This document shows positions 26,606-37,154 of a DNA stretch of 64,000 bases, piece after piece. The translations under genes were made by a program, and so were the position numbers. Numbering within the stretch: position 1 is the first letter of the stretch; the number at the start of each line of letters is the position of its first letter. The notes beneath the pieces are model-generated. The model saw nothing but the letters and a program-made list of their open reading frames with translations. It searched no databases and was not told the origin of the DNA. This DNA comes from Salvelinus alpinus (lineage: Eukaryota; Chordata; Actinopteri; Salmoniformes; Salmonidae): NCBI RefSeq assembly GCF_045679555.1, contig NC_092100.1:29079106-29143105 (forward strand), read 5' to 3'.

Positions 26606-27824
26606 CACTATATGGCCAAAAGTATGTGGACACACCTTCAAATTAGTGGATTTGGCTATTTCAGCCACACCTGTATAAAATTGAGCACACCGCCATGCAA
26701 TCTCCATAGACCAACACTGGCAGTAGAATGGCCTTACTGAAGAGCTCAGTGACTTTCAACGTGGCACCGTCATACATAGGATGCCACCTTTCCAACAAGT
26801 CAGTTTGTCAAATTTCTGTCCTGTTAGAGCTTCCCCGGAAAACTGTAAGTGCTGTTATTGTGAAGTAGAAACGTCTAGGAGCAACAACGGCTCAGCCACG
26901 AAGTGGTAGGCCACATAAACTCACAGATCGGGACCGCCGAGTGCTGAAGCACGTAACGCATACAAATCGTCTGTCCTCGGTGGCAACACTCACTACCGAG
27001 TTCCAAACTGCATCTGGAAGCAACATAAGCACAATGCATTTTTCTCGGAGCATCATGAAATGGTTTTCCATAGCCGAGCAGCCGCACACAAGCATAAGAT
27101 CACCATGCGAAATTCCAAGCGTCAGCTGGAGTGGTGTAAAGCTCGCCGGTTATTGGACTCTGGAACAGTGGAAACGCATTATCTGGAGTGATGAATCACC
27201 CTTCAATCTGGCAGTCCAACCGACGAATTTGGGTTTGACGGATGCCAGTAGAACACTACCTGCTCCAATGCATAGTGACAACTGTAAAGTTTGCTAGAGG
27301 CGGAATAATGGTCTGGGGCTGTTTTTCATGGTTCCGGCTACACCCCTTAGTTCCAGTGAAGGGAAATCTTAACACTACAGCATACAAATACATTCTAGAT
27401 GATTCTGTGCTTCCAACTTTGTTTCAACAGTTTGGCGAAGGCCCTTTCCTGTTTCAGCATGACAATGCCCCCGTGCACATAGCAAGGTCCATACAGAAAT
27501 GGTTTGTTGAGATCAGTGTGGAAGAACTTGACTGGCCTGCACCGAGTCCTGACCTTAACCCCATCAAACATCTTTGGGATGAATTGGAACACCGACTGCG
27601 AGCCAGGCCTAATTGCCCAACATCAGTGCCCAACCTAACTAATGGCCTTGTGGCTGACTGGAAGCAAGTCCCAGCAGCAATGTTCCAACATCTAGTGGAA
27701 AGCCTTCCCAGAAGAGTGGAAGCTGTTATAGCAGCAAAGGGGGGACCAACTCCATATTAATGCCCATGATTTTGGAATGATATGTTCGATGAGCAGGTAT
27801 CCACATACTTTTGGCCATATAGTG
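26606..27824 (+). mobile_element. Tc1-like transposon copy 1, degenerate
   Basis: It begins CACTATATGGCCAAAAGTAT and ends with the inverted copy ATACTTTTGGCCATATAGTG, with a TA dinucleotide on each side (26604-26605, 27825-26826 plus 1000, i.e. 27825-27826). The length of 1219 bp and the TA target are typical of the Tc1/mariner superfamily. The single gene inside is broken, see the transposase entry. Confidence 0.95.
26728..27760 (+). pseudogene. Tc1 transposase pseudogene, copy 1
   Basis: The expected start is at ATG 26728, after the conserved GGCAGTAGA, and the stop is TAA at 27760. Frame is lost more than once: a small insertion repeating CATA near 26770, a stop in the N-terminal half, and another shift around 27215-27260. 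Recognisable pieces are the helix-turn-helix region near 26830-26960, the first catalytic Asp in WSDESPF (about 27187), the second in FQHDNAPVH, and the Glu in [10 protein letters not shown]. The spacing of the last two fits DD34E. It cannot encode an active enzyme. Confidence 0.93.
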
Positions 27825-27826
27825 TA

Positions 27827-28904
27827 TGACACAAACAGGGGACTTGCTAGAAATATGTAAACATGTGAGCAGATGAAGTCTTACAGGCAGCAGTCTGGCT
27901 TTCTATCTAAGAAGACTCCCAGGACATGCCATTTTCAGAGAAAACACTACTGTCCATGTCCATGAGTGGGCAGTAATCTATTTATTTGTGTGAGTGTTAG
28001 GCACTGTTTTAATGTAGTAGCCTACTGTTCAGAATGTTGAGGCAAAAGCCCTGTGTGGCTTGGAGAAATAGGCCTACAGCTCAGATGCATTCACACTGTA
28101 CAGACAAATAAATGGGCCGGGAGAATATACAATGATTGGTATAGTAGCATTTTTCATGGAACATCTCATTTTGTAAACGAAAAGGGGACTGCTTGCTTGA
28201 GAATTCTGCAGCAGGCGGTTTCCTAGCAACAGGCAGACAGCTCTGCTGTGCTATAAATATCCTGTTGGTTAGTGTGTGATGTAAGGCTGGGGGGCGGGGG
28301 GGCGGACGGATGGGCAGGAATGAGGGAATGAGGTACATGAGTTTTAGGGCATCCTGAGACTCTGAATTCACTCGCCCCACACTCTGACTGTTCCCTTTAG
28401 ACACAGCATGCTGGGATCATCAGCTAGCTTCAGCCGTCGGACCATTTTTTCTTGAGCTGATTGTCAGGGGGCTGGAAGATAATTACAAATAATTGGCAGA
28501 CTGTTAATTGACCGCAAGAAGCCCAAACAGATATAATATTTGACTAAAACATAATCATTTCAAACCTTGCTTACATTTGTAAACGATCACGTGTCTCTAT
28601 TTTGCATGGGAATACTTGGGAACAGATTCCCAAACTAAAATCACATGGAGCTGATGTCCTGTTGTTTTTACAGTCTTTTACGAGCATGAAAATTAAAAAT
28701 TTTTTGAAAAAAGCTCAGAAAACTTGGTGACCAAATCAAACCATCTGTGGCTGCCAGGGAACCCTAGCCTACTGTATGAGCCTCAAGACCCAGAGAGAAC
28801 AGCTCTTTCTCAAATAGCATGTGATGCAACCTGAACTTAGGGATAGATGTAACATAGTAAATTAAAATCCGGGACTCTGAAAGTAGTATGATATTTCTAT
28901 GTTT
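27827..28904. other. Intergenic, no gene recognised
   Basis: A short G-rich tract at 28290-28313. Otherwise AT-rich, with no domain in any frame. Confidence 0.5.
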
Positions 28905-28909
28905 GGTAT

Positions 28910-29353
28910 TGTCACGTTCCTGACCTATTTTTATGTTATTTTGATTATGTTTAGTTGGTCAGGGCGTGAGTTGGGGTGGGCATTGTATGTTGTGTGTGTT
29001 TTGTTTAGTCTATGGGTGTTGTATTGTGTATGGGATAGATAATTGTGAGGTTGTCTAGTTATGTCTATGGCTGCCTAGATTGGGTCTCAATCAGAGACAG
29101 CTGTCATTCATTTGTCTCTGATTGGGAGCCATATTTAAGGTAGCCATAGGCAGTAGGCTTTTGTGGGTGTTTGTTTCCTGTGTCAGTGTTTGGACCACAC
29201 AGGACTGTTTTGAGGTATGTCACGTTTGTTGTTTTGTAGTTTGTAGTGTTTTCTTGTTATTTACATTAAACATGTACAATTACCAATCCGCATCTTGGTC
29301 CGATCCATGCTCCTCCTCGTCTGAGGAGGAGAACGACTTTGACAGCCATTACA
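28910..29353 (+). repeat. 5' LTR of the proline-rich-frame element
   Basis: Starts TGTCACGTTCC and probably ends ATTACA at 29353. The first 260 bases match the 3' LTR with a single difference (GTAGCC versus GTGGCC). After about 29170 the two diverge strongly. The right boundary is inferred from the equal length of the other LTR and the CA ending. Confidence 0.75.
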
Positions 29354-29607
29354 GAACTACCCACCACAACAGGACCAAGCGGATTGAGGAAGGAGAAAAG
29401 GAACTAAAACAATGGAGAGAAGAGGAATGGAGTTGGGAGCAAATTTTCAATGGAGAAGGACCCTGGGCTAAGGTTGGTGTGAATCGCCGCTTGCGGGAGG
29501 AGAAGGCAGCCACAGCCCAGGAGCGCTGGTATGAGGAGGCAGCACGTAGGAGAGGCTGGAGGCCCGAGAGGCTCACCCAAAAATTTCTTGGGGGGGGGGG
29601 GGGCTAA
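29272..29607 (+). CDS. Charged N-terminal frame of the LTR element
   Basis: An ATG at 29272 opens 111 codons beginning MYNYQSASWSDPCSSSSEEE. An acidic serine stretch is followed by a Glu/Lys/Arg/Trp-rich, probably helical segment (KELKQWREEEWSWEQIF), ending in poly-Gly encoded by 14 consecutive G (29590-29603) and a stop TAA at 29605. I recognise no known domain. A gag-like or adaptor role is only a guess from position. The frame starts inside the 5' LTR. The next frame begins directly after the G tract in the -1 register, so the two may be one gene disrupted or regulated by the homopolymer. Confidence 0.55.
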   Translation: MYNYQSASWSDPCSSSSEEENDFDSHYRTTHHNRTKRIEEGEKELKQWREEEWSWEQIFNGEGPWAKVGVNRRLREEKAATAQERWYEEAARRRGWRPERLTQKFLGGGGG

Positions 29608-31742
29608 AGGGGAGTGTGGCGAAGCCGGGTTGGATACCTGAGCCAACTCCCCGGGCTTGCCGTGGAGTAAGAGGGCGTCGTACTGGTCAGACACCGTGTT
29701 ATGCGGTAAAGCGCACGGTGTCCCCAGTACGCGTGCTTAGCCCAGTGCGGGCTATTCCACCTTGCCGCACTGGGAGGGCTAGGTTGGGCATCGAGCCGAG
29801 TGCCATGAAGCCGGCCCAACGTATCTGGTCTCCAGTACGTCTCCTTGGGCCGGCGTACATGGCACCAGCCTTACAGGTGGTGTCCCCGGTTCGCCTGCAT
29901 AGCCCAGTGCGGGCTATTCCACCTCGCCGCACTGGCAGGGCTACGGGGACCATTCAACCTGGTAAGGTTGGGGAGGCTCGGTGCTCAAGAGCGCGTGTCC
30001 TCCTTCACGGTCCGGTATATCCGGCGCCACCTTCCCACCCCAGCTCAGTACCACCAGTGCCTACACCACGCACCAGGCTTCCAGTGCATCTCCAGAGCCC
30101 TGTTCCTCCTCCACGCACTCTCCCTATGGTGCGTGTCTCCAGCCCAGTGCCTCCAGTTCCGGCACCACGCACCAAGCCTCCTGTGCGTCTCCAGAGCCCT
30201 GTACGCACTGTTCCTTCTCCCCGCACTCGCCCTGAGGTGCGTGCCCTCAGCCCGGTACCTCCAGTTCCGGTACCACGCACCAGGCCTAGAGTGCGCCACG
30301 AGAGTCCAGTGTGCCCTGTTGTTCCCCGCACTCGCCCTGAGGTGCGTGTCCTTAGCCCGGTACCTCCAGTTCCGGTACCACGCACCAGGCCTATAGTGCG
30401 TCTCAGCCGGCCAGAGTCTGCCGTCTGCCCAGCGGCGCCTGAACTGCCCGTCTGCCCAGCGGCGCCTGAACTGCCCGTCTGCCCAGCGGCGCCTGAACTG
30501 CCCGTCTGCCCAGCGGCGCCTGAACTGCCCGTCTGCCCAGCGGCGCCTGAACTGCCCGTCTGCCCAGCGGCGCCTGAACTGCCCGTCTGCCCAGCGGCGC
30601 CTGAACTGCCCGTCTGCCCAGCGGCGCCTGAACTGCCCGTCTGCCCAGCGGCGCCTGAACTGCCCGTCTGCCCAGCGGCGCCTGAACTGCCCGTCTGCCA
30701 TACGCCGTCTGAACTGTCCGTCTGCCATGAGCCTGCAAAGCCGCCCGTCTGCCATGAGCCTGCAAAGCCGCCCGTCTGCCATGAGCCTACAGAGCCGTCC
30801 GCCAGACAGGAGCCTACAGAGCCGTCCGCCAGACAGGAGCCGCTAGAGCCGTCCGCCAGACAGGAGCCGCTAGAGCCGTCCGCCAGACAGGAGCCGCTAG
30901 AGCCGTCCGCCAGACAGGAGCCGCTAGAGCCGTCCGCCAGACAGGAGCCGCTAGAGCCGTCCGCCAGACAGGAGCCGCTAGAGCCTTCCGCCAGACCGGA
31001 TCAGCCAGAGCCTTCCGCCAGACCGGATCAGCCAGAGCCTTCCGCCAGACCGGATCAGCCAGAGCCTTCCGCCAGACCGGATCAGCCAGAGCCTTCCGCC
31101 AGACCGGATCAGCCAGAGCCGTCAGCGAGCCATGACCGTCCAGAGCCGTCAGCGAGCCATGACCGTCCAGAGCCGTCAGCGAGCCATGACCGTCCAGAGC
31201 CGTCAGCGAGCCATGACCGTCCAGAGCCGTCAGCGAGCCATGACCGTCCAGAGCCGTCAGCGAGCCATGACCGTCCAGAGCCGTCAGCGAGCCATGACCG
31301 TCCAGAGCCGTCAGCGAGCCATGACCGTCCAGAGCCGTCAGCGAGCCATGACCGTCCAGAGCCGTCAGCCAGCCATGACCGTCCAGAGCCGTCAACCAGC
31401 CAAGAGCGTCCAGAGCCAGCCAGCCAGGATCCGCCAGTCATTCTGGTGTTGCCCCTCATTCTGGTGTTGCCCCTCATTCCGGTGTTGCCCCTCATTCCGG
31501 TGTTGCCCCTCATTCCGGTGCTGCTCCTTATCCTGATGATGCCCCTTAATTTAGGTGGGGTTATTTGGAGGGTGGGCATTGTGAGGGGGATAAAGAAGCG
31601 GGGATTGATTATGGTGGGGTGGGGACCTCGCCCTCAGCCTGAGCCACCACCGTGGACAGATGCCCACCCAGACCCTCCCCTAGACTTTTGGTGGTGCGTT
31701 CGGAGTATGCACCTTGAGGGGGGGGTTATGTCACGTTCCTGA
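29604..31742 (+). CDS. Long proline-rich repetitive frame of the LTR element
   Basis: More than 700 codons are open, with no ATG at the left end (the first nominal start is GTG 29616); it ends 14 bases inside the 3' LTR. The first third is rich in Pro/Arg/Val (SPVRAIPPRRTGRA, PPVPVPRTRPRVR). From about 30411 to 31400 it becomes nonapeptide repeats of exactly 27 bp: about ten CPAAPELPV, two of the CHEPAKPPV type, about eight SARQEPLEP-type, five SARPDQPEP and eleven SASHDRPEP. These are followed by hydrophobic LPLIPV repeats of 18 bp (31435-31535). Such a chain should be disordered and extended. Similar frames are common in salmonid gene predictions as proline-rich or extensin-like proteins, but the element boundaries show it belongs to a retroelement. 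Confidence 0.6.
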   Translation, partial: LKGSVAKPGWIPEPTPRACRGVRGRRTGQTPCYAVKRTVSPVRVLSPVRAIPPCRTGRARLGIEPSAMKPAQRIWSPVRLLGPAYMAPALQVVSPVRLHSPVRAIPPRRTGRATGTIQPGKVGEARCSRARVLLHGPVYPAPPSHPSSVPPVPTPRTRLPVHLQSPVPPPRTLPMVRVSSPVPPVPAPRTKPPVRLQSPVRTVPSPRTRPEVRALSPVPPVPVPRTRPRVRHESPVCPVVPRTRPEVRVLSPVPPVPVPRTRPIVRLSRPESAVCPAAPELPVCPAAPELPVCPAAPELPVCPAAPELPVCPAAPELPVCPAAPELPVCPAAPELPVCPAAPELPVCPAAPELPVCPAAPELPVCHTPSELSVCHEPAKPPVCHEPAKPPVCHEPTEPSARQEPTEPSARQEPLEPSARQEPLEPSARQEPLEPSARQEPLEPSARQEPLEPSARQEPLEPSARPDQPEPSARPDQPEPSARPDQPEPSARPDQPEPSARPDQPEPSASHDRPEPSASHDRPEPSASHDRPEPSASHDRPEPSASHDRPEPSASHDRPEPSASHDRPEPSASHDRPEPSASHDRPEPSASHDRPEPSTSQERPEPASQDPPVILVLPLILVLPLIPVLPLIPVLPLIPVLLLILMMPLNLGGVIWRVGIVRGIKKRGLIMVGWGPRPQPEPPPWTDAHPDPPLDFWWCVRSMHLEGGVMSRS
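30411..31400. repeat. 27-bp tandem repeats, four sequence families
   Basis: Blocks of 27-bp units stand side by side: CCCAGCGGCGCCTGAACTG units (30425-30700), CAGGAGCCGCTAGAGCC units (30800-30985), GGATCAGCCAGAGCC units (30990-31115) and CATGACCGTCCAGAGCC units (31125-31395). All keep the same 27-bp period and reading frame. Confidence 0.95.
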
Positions 31743-32170
31743 CCTATTTTTATGTTATTTTGATTATGTTTAGTTGGTCAGGGCGTGAGTTGGGGTGGGC
31801 ATTGTATGTTGTGTGTGTTTTGTTTAGTCTATGGGTGTTGTATTGTGTATGGGATAGATAATTGTGAGGTTGTCTAGTTATGTCTATGGCTGCCTAGATT
31901 GGGTCTCAATCAGAGACAGCTGTCATTCATTTGTCTCTGATTGGGAGCCATATTTAAGGTGGCCATAGGCAGTAGGCTTTTGTGGGTAGTTGTCTTGTTT
32001 GTGCACTTGCGTTATTTAGCTTCACGATCATTTGTTGTTTTGTTTGTTTGTATAGTGTTTTTGTATAGTGTTTTCGTTTTATGTTCATCTTCGTTCATTT
32101 AATTAAAAGAAGATGGCTTATTTTCCTCATGCTGCGTTTTGGTCCGTCTCTCCTACACACGATCGTGACA
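31729..32170 (+). repeat. 3' LTR of the proline-rich-frame element
   Basis: A 442-bp terminal repeat running from TGTCACG to CGATCGTGACA. Its U3-like first 260 bases are nearly identical to the 5' LTR, while its last 180 bases belong to a different version. The flanking 5-bp duplication follows at 32171. Confidence 0.85.
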
Positions 32171-32175
32171 GGTAT

Positions 32176-32345
32176 GGTAGCCTATGTGTTATTTTGTAGC
32201 TTTACATCATCCATTTTGTATGATATGTTACGAATTACAATTCGTATGATATGTTACGCATTACAATTTGTATGACATGTTACGAATTGCAATTTGTACA
32301 GTATGTTAGGAATTTGCAATTGTATGATATGTTAGGAATTACTGT
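32176..32345. repeat. Imperfect short repeat of GTATGATATGTTACGAATT type
   Basis: Four to five degenerate copies of a unit of about 28 bp (GTATGATATGTTAC plus GAATTACAATT). The LTR element appears to have inserted beside or into this repeat, since TATGATAT also occurs just left of it at 28888. Confidence 0.7.
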
Positions 32346-32860
32346 GTTATGTCTCGTCTATGGGACCAACCTGTGTGATAATACTGCATCTACTTTTCAC
32401 CTCCCACCCTAAGCTCAAAGATGTCTCAGCCTTTCCAACCACAAACTTGTCTTGATAGATGAGTGCATAGTGTTTGTGTGTGTGTCTTTGTCTTATGTCT
32501 CTATGACAACGTGAATATAGGTTATGTGGCGGACAGGTGAGTAAATGCAATGCTCCACATTTTAAAAGTGTATGTCACTGTGTTTTTGTTATAATGCCAT
32601 GCTTTAACTTTATAACAAAATGCTAACGCTCATTGACATAGTCTGGTAATATGCTAGCCAAACAGCCATTTTACTGGTTGAAGTGTTTTTTAAAAAGTAT
32701 AATGCAATTGATTTGCAATGATGACACAAACATTATATTAAGCATGACATTCATATGAGCCTTACAATCTAATTATAATCCAAAAGAAGTGGGAAATGGA
32801 GGCTTTTTTTGATGGCAGACTATGAGAACTCCCCCTTGTGAATAGGATCTAGGATCTACA
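32346..32860. other. Intergenic, no gene recognised
   Basis: AT-rich DNA without supported features. Confidence 0.5.
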
Positions 32861-32862
32861 TA

Positions 32863-34043
32863 CACTGCATGGCCAAAAGTATGTGGACACACCTTCAAAT
32901 AGGGGATTCGGCTATTTCAGTCACACCCGTTGCTGATATGTGTATAAAATCAAACGCATAGCCATGCAATCTCCATAGACAAACATTGGCAGTAGAATGG
33001 TCCGTACTGAAGAGCTCAGTGACTTTCAACGTGGCACCGTCATAGGATGACACCTTTCCAATAAGTCAGTTCGTCAAATTTCTGCCCTGCTAGAGCTGCC
33101 CCCGTCAACTGTAAGTGCTGTTATTATGAAATGGAATTGTCTAGGAGCAACAACGGCTCAACCGCGAAGCGAAGGCCACACAAGCTCACAGAATGGGACC
33201 GGCGATTGCTGAAGCGGGTAGTGCGTAAATATCATCTGTCCTTGGTTGCAACACTCACTACCAATTTCCAAACTGCCTCTGGAAGCAACATCAGCACAAG
33301 AACTGTTCGTCAGGAGCTTCAAGCCTAACATCACCATTCGCAATGCCAACCGTGTAAAGCTCGCAACCATTGGACTCTTGAGCAGTGGAAACACGTTCTC
33401 TGGAGTGATAATTCACACTTCACCATCTGCAAGTCAGATGGACAAATCTGGGTTTGGCGGATGCCAGGAGAACGCTACATGCTCCGATGTATAGTGCCAA
33501 CTGTAAAGTTTGGAGGAGGAGGAATAATGGTCTGGGGCTGTTTTTAATGGTTCTGGCTAGGCCCCTTCGTTCCAGTGAAGTGAAATCTTAACGCTACAGC
33601 ATACGATGATATTCTAGACGATTCTGTATTTTCAACTTTTTGGTAACAGTTTGGGGAAGGCCCTTTCCTGTTTCTGCATGACAATGCCCCCGTGCACAAA
33701 GCAAGGTCCATACAGAAATGGTTTGTCGAGACCGGTGTGGAAGAACTTGACTGGCCTGCACAGAGCCCTGACCTCAACCCCATTGAACACCTTTGGGATG
33801 AATTGGAACGCAGACTGCGAGCCAGGCCTAATCACCCAACATGAGTGCCCGACCTCACTAATGCTCTTGTGGCTGAATGGAAGCAAGTCCCAGCAGCAAT
33901 GTTCCAACATCTAGTGGAGAGCCTTCCCAGAAGAGTGGAGGCTGTTTTGGCAGCAAAGGGGGGACCAACTCCATATTAATGCCCATAATTTTGGAATGAG
34001 ATGTTCGAGGAGCAGGTGTCAACATACGTTTGGCAATGTAGTG
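32863..34043 (+). mobile_element. Tc1-like transposon copy 2, degenerate
   Basis: It begins CACTGCATGGCCAAAAGTAT, is 1181 bp long, and lies between TA dinucleotides (32861-32862, 34044-34045). The right inverted repeat is mutated (ACGTTTGGCAATGTAGTG). It is of the same family as the 26.6-kb copy and in the same orientation, but has its own set of mutations. Confidence 0.93.
32997..33979 (+). pseudogene. Tc1 transposase pseudogene, copy 2
   Basis: The start context is intact (ATG 32997, MVRTEELSDFQRG), but a TGA follows within about 20 codons (near 33047). Further frame changes occur near 33320, 33540 and 33640, and a stop (TGA for the usual codon) occurs at about 33842. The DNAPVH and PLNTFG-region remnants around the second and third catalytic residues are still readable. 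Not functional. Confidence 0.92.
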
Positions 34044-34045
34044 TA

Positions 34046-35599
34046 GCTACAGTACTTCATCACCGAGTTAAGCACGCGTACATGGAACGTAATTCCCTTT
34101 TTATTCCCTTTTCTCTCTATGCGTATTCTGATCTTGGACTTAAGCATGAGAAAAGCATGCTATTCACCCACTCACTATTCCTTTGGGGTGGAGTATCTAC
34201 AGATATGCTGTATTCTGACCTTCACTTAATTCCCTAATAATTCCACTACCTTTACGCGCAAGGAAACCTGGAATAATTTCTAGTGAACCTACCGGTTCCA
34301 AATGGAAAAAGCATCTACTTAATCTTTTCACCATTCTCCATGCACAGTAATTTACAAATTGATAAGAGTTATTGATAAGAGCTAGGTAAATGATTAATCC
34401 GTTTGGATAAGGGAATTGTATATATAAATTACACTCGTTTTTTAATAATTTTACCTTATAGTCGCTGGAGACAAAAAGTCATACTGCAGCAAACTGAAGC
34501 ATATCAACATAGCAACTTTCCCACTGTAAAATTTATGAAATTCTGTGCCATTATGCATAATTTAAATTGTACGGCATTTTAACTTGCAGGGATGGACACT
34601 TTCAAATGTCTTAATTATAGACTACCCTGACTTTCTCTGTCTCCTGTTTCTATCATGTGAAATATTAGTCACTATCAGTATTGATTGTTAGTAGGCCCAA
34701 TAATCACACATATTCAACTGCCAATCATTCCATTTAATTACATTGTTTCAGTACCATAATTTACTTCCTCTATAAAAGCTGTCATGGCCGTGTGGTTGTT
34801 GCTGAGGATCATTAGTAACAGTTGATAATATAAAAAAAGACATGTAGGCTAATGAAATCGTTATGGAGTGGAGCACAGACAAAGCCATAAAAGTTTGAAC
34901 CCGACACATGGTACAATACTTGGCTGTGTCATCACACAGCTCCATAGTTAATCCAGGCAATAGACAAGGGTATAGCCTACTATTGTACACTATTCTCCCT
35001 ATTATAATTCTATGTAAACACTAATCATCCAACATTACCATGGGTTGAAGAATCAATCAATTTTCTTTCTTTCCTTCTGAAAGGCTCTCCAAAGCAGTTT
35101 TTTATGATTCATAAATACTTTCCTAAACCTACAGTAAATAATCTACAAGATCAAAGTATTTTTAAATCTACCAATTGGTGCTGAAACAATTTAGATTGCT
35201 TTCTTTAATTGATTCCTTATATTCTGAACCCGTTCTCTCTGTTGGCCAGAAATTCGGAGGGTTTTCAGTGGTTGAATGAAATGTATTCAGAGCACACAAG
35301 GTAGCCACACCTGCAGAGCATGTTTCGCAACTGAATAAGGTAAGTCTGAATACCAAATACTGAGAAGTGCGTAGGGAAGGTGTGCATAGGAAAGGTGTAA
35401 ATTCCTAAGTCGAAATCGGCTCCCAAGAGAGGTAAGGTGACAAACCAACATTAGGCTACCTTTTTGACCAGAAGGTGGTGCAGTTGATCCATTACACAGA
35501 GCTCAGACCTTAGCACCCATATACAGTAAGCTACCCACCCCTCTGCTAGTGCCATCTTTGAAACAAGGCAACAGCAAAGATGTTGTCCTCCACAAATTA
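34046..35599. other. Intergenic, no gene recognised
   Basis: AT-rich, with isolated short frames only. Confidence 0.5.
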
Positions 35600-36540
35600 T
35601 GCAGCGACCCCTTGGGCCAATCAGTGTAATTTTGTAAATGACGGATCTCTATGGCAAGATACATCATTCACCCAAGTTTCATTAAAAATTGGATCAGTGG
35701 TGTCTGAGATGTCGTGTGTGACTAACGTAAGTACAGTTGATTACTATAGCGCCCCTCTTGGGCCAATCAGTGTCATTTTGTAAATGCCGGATCTCTATGG
35801 CAAGACACATCATTCACCCAAGTTTTGTGAAAATCAGGCCAGTGGTGTCTGAGATATTGTGTAGGTTAGCTAGACTCATATTTCTGAGCATGTGTGCCAA
35901 ATGTCCTCACTGAGTCAAACAGATCAATAGATATAAACATGTCCCCTTTATAGTGCTACCTTGTAGTCGATATGAATGTTCTTGCATATGTTGAATCTTG
36001 ACAGTGTTTGCAACATGTGTACCAAATGTCTCTACAATACAAATATCCTTGACTGATTTATATGCATTTATTTGCCAGACCACACCCACAGTAATGTTTA
36101 TTGATCAATAGCAGCCATGTTGTTTTAGGTACTAGTCTGGAAAGTATTTACTTGAGAGACCTTTGTCCATAGATGCCACAAATCAAGTTTCATGCAGATC
36201 GATCATTCGGTGCCAGAGGAGTAGCATTTTAAGTGTCTTCATAAAATTCTAAATGGTGGAAAATCTTTAATGGCGGACCTTGTGGGTCACGAGGCAAATG
36301 TGTTCCTTGTGATGAGAGGGACCTATGTACCGAATTTCATGACTTCAAGTCAAACGGGGTTAGGGGCGTGACTTTTCAAAGTTTGCATTTTCAATCGCTT
36401 GTTATAGTGCCACCATCTGGCCAATCTGTGTAATTTCATTAATGCAAAAGACGCATCATTCACCCAAGTTTTGTCAAAATCAGGCCAGTGCTTTCTGAGA
36501 TATCGCGTGTGACGAATATACGAATATACAGAGACGGATC
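35600..36540. repeat. Three copies of a dispersed ~120-bp module
   Basis: Related segments begin near 35602, 35749 and 36400. Each has a GCGCCCC/TGCCACCATCTG-type start, then GGCCAATCAGTGTAATTT, then ACGCATCATTCACCCAAGTT, and ends near GTCTGAGATATCG. The DNA between the second and third copies looks like more diverged parts of the same dispersed fish repeat. No coding or terminal-repeat signal identifies the class. Confidence 0.6.
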
Positions 36541-36833
36541 CGAAGTCTCTTCCCCAATTTAATCGTGTGGAACAATAAACACCTCTTTCTCTATTTCTCT
36601 CTCTCCAACAGTGATAAAACAGTCTCTCACGCTAAGCAAAGGGTTTCTCAAACTTGGTCCTCGGGACCCCAAGTGGTGCATATTTGGATTTTTACCTTAG
36701 AACTACACAGCTGATTAAAATAATAAACTAATCATCAAGCTTTGACAATTTGAATCAACTGTGTAGCATTGGAGCAAATACCAAAACGTGCACCCCTTGA
36801 CACTCTAAACCCATTGGAAGATGGCCAGAGATA

Positions 36834-36950
36834 CAGTGCCTTCAGAAAGTATTTATACCCCTTGACTTATTCCACATTTTGTCGTGCTACAGCCTGAATT
36901 CAAAATTGATTAAATATTTTTTCTCACCCATCACACAATTAAGTAATAAG
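36834..36950. mobile_element. Tc1/mariner terminal remnant
   Basis: After a TA dinucleotide comes CAGTGCCTTCAGAAAGTATT, then CATTTTGTCGTGCTACAGCC, the terminal sequence of a widespread fish Tc1-like family. Only about 110 bp remain. Confidence 0.65.
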
Positions 36951-37004
36951 GCACGCGAGGCAGTGCTGTATCATGAATACAGTCACAGGTAAATTGATCG
37001 GCCC

Positions 37005-37152
37005 GACGCGATAGCCATTCTACTGCCAATGTTTGTCTATGGAGATTGCATGGCTGTGTGCTCGATTTTAGACACCTGTCAGCAACTGGTGTGGCTGAAA
37101 TAGCCGATACCAATAATTTGAAGGGGTGTCCACATACTTTGTATATATAGTG
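37005..37152 (-). mobile_element. Solo 5' end of a Tc1-like element
   Basis: Reads on the minus strand from CACTATATATACAAAGTATG through the same leader as the two larger Tc1 copies, including the GGCAGTAGAATGGCTATCGC region, and then stops. It is a third, heavily truncated member next to a TA at 37153. Confidence 0.8.
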
Positions 37153-37154
37153 TA

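Larger units (their letters stand above)
28910..32170 (+). mobile_element. LTR retroelement with repetitive proline-rich frame
   Basis: A 3261-bp element begins TGTCACG and ends CGTGACA, flanked on both sides by the 5-bp duplication GGTAT (28905-28909 and 32171-32175). Two direct repeats of about 443 bp form its ends. A guanine-rich polypurine tract (TTGAGGGGGGGGTTA) directly precedes the right one. The interior (about 2.4 kb) has no protease, reverse transcriptase or integrase, so it is non-autonomous. Instead it carries a short charged frame and then a long proline-rich frame. It was moved as one unit, as the duplication shows. Confidence 0.88.

Noticed and set aside
29616..31742. A host gene for an extensin-like or collagen-like protein
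   Set aside because: The frame lies entirely between two LTRs with a target duplication and ends inside the 3' LTR, so it belongs to a mobile element.
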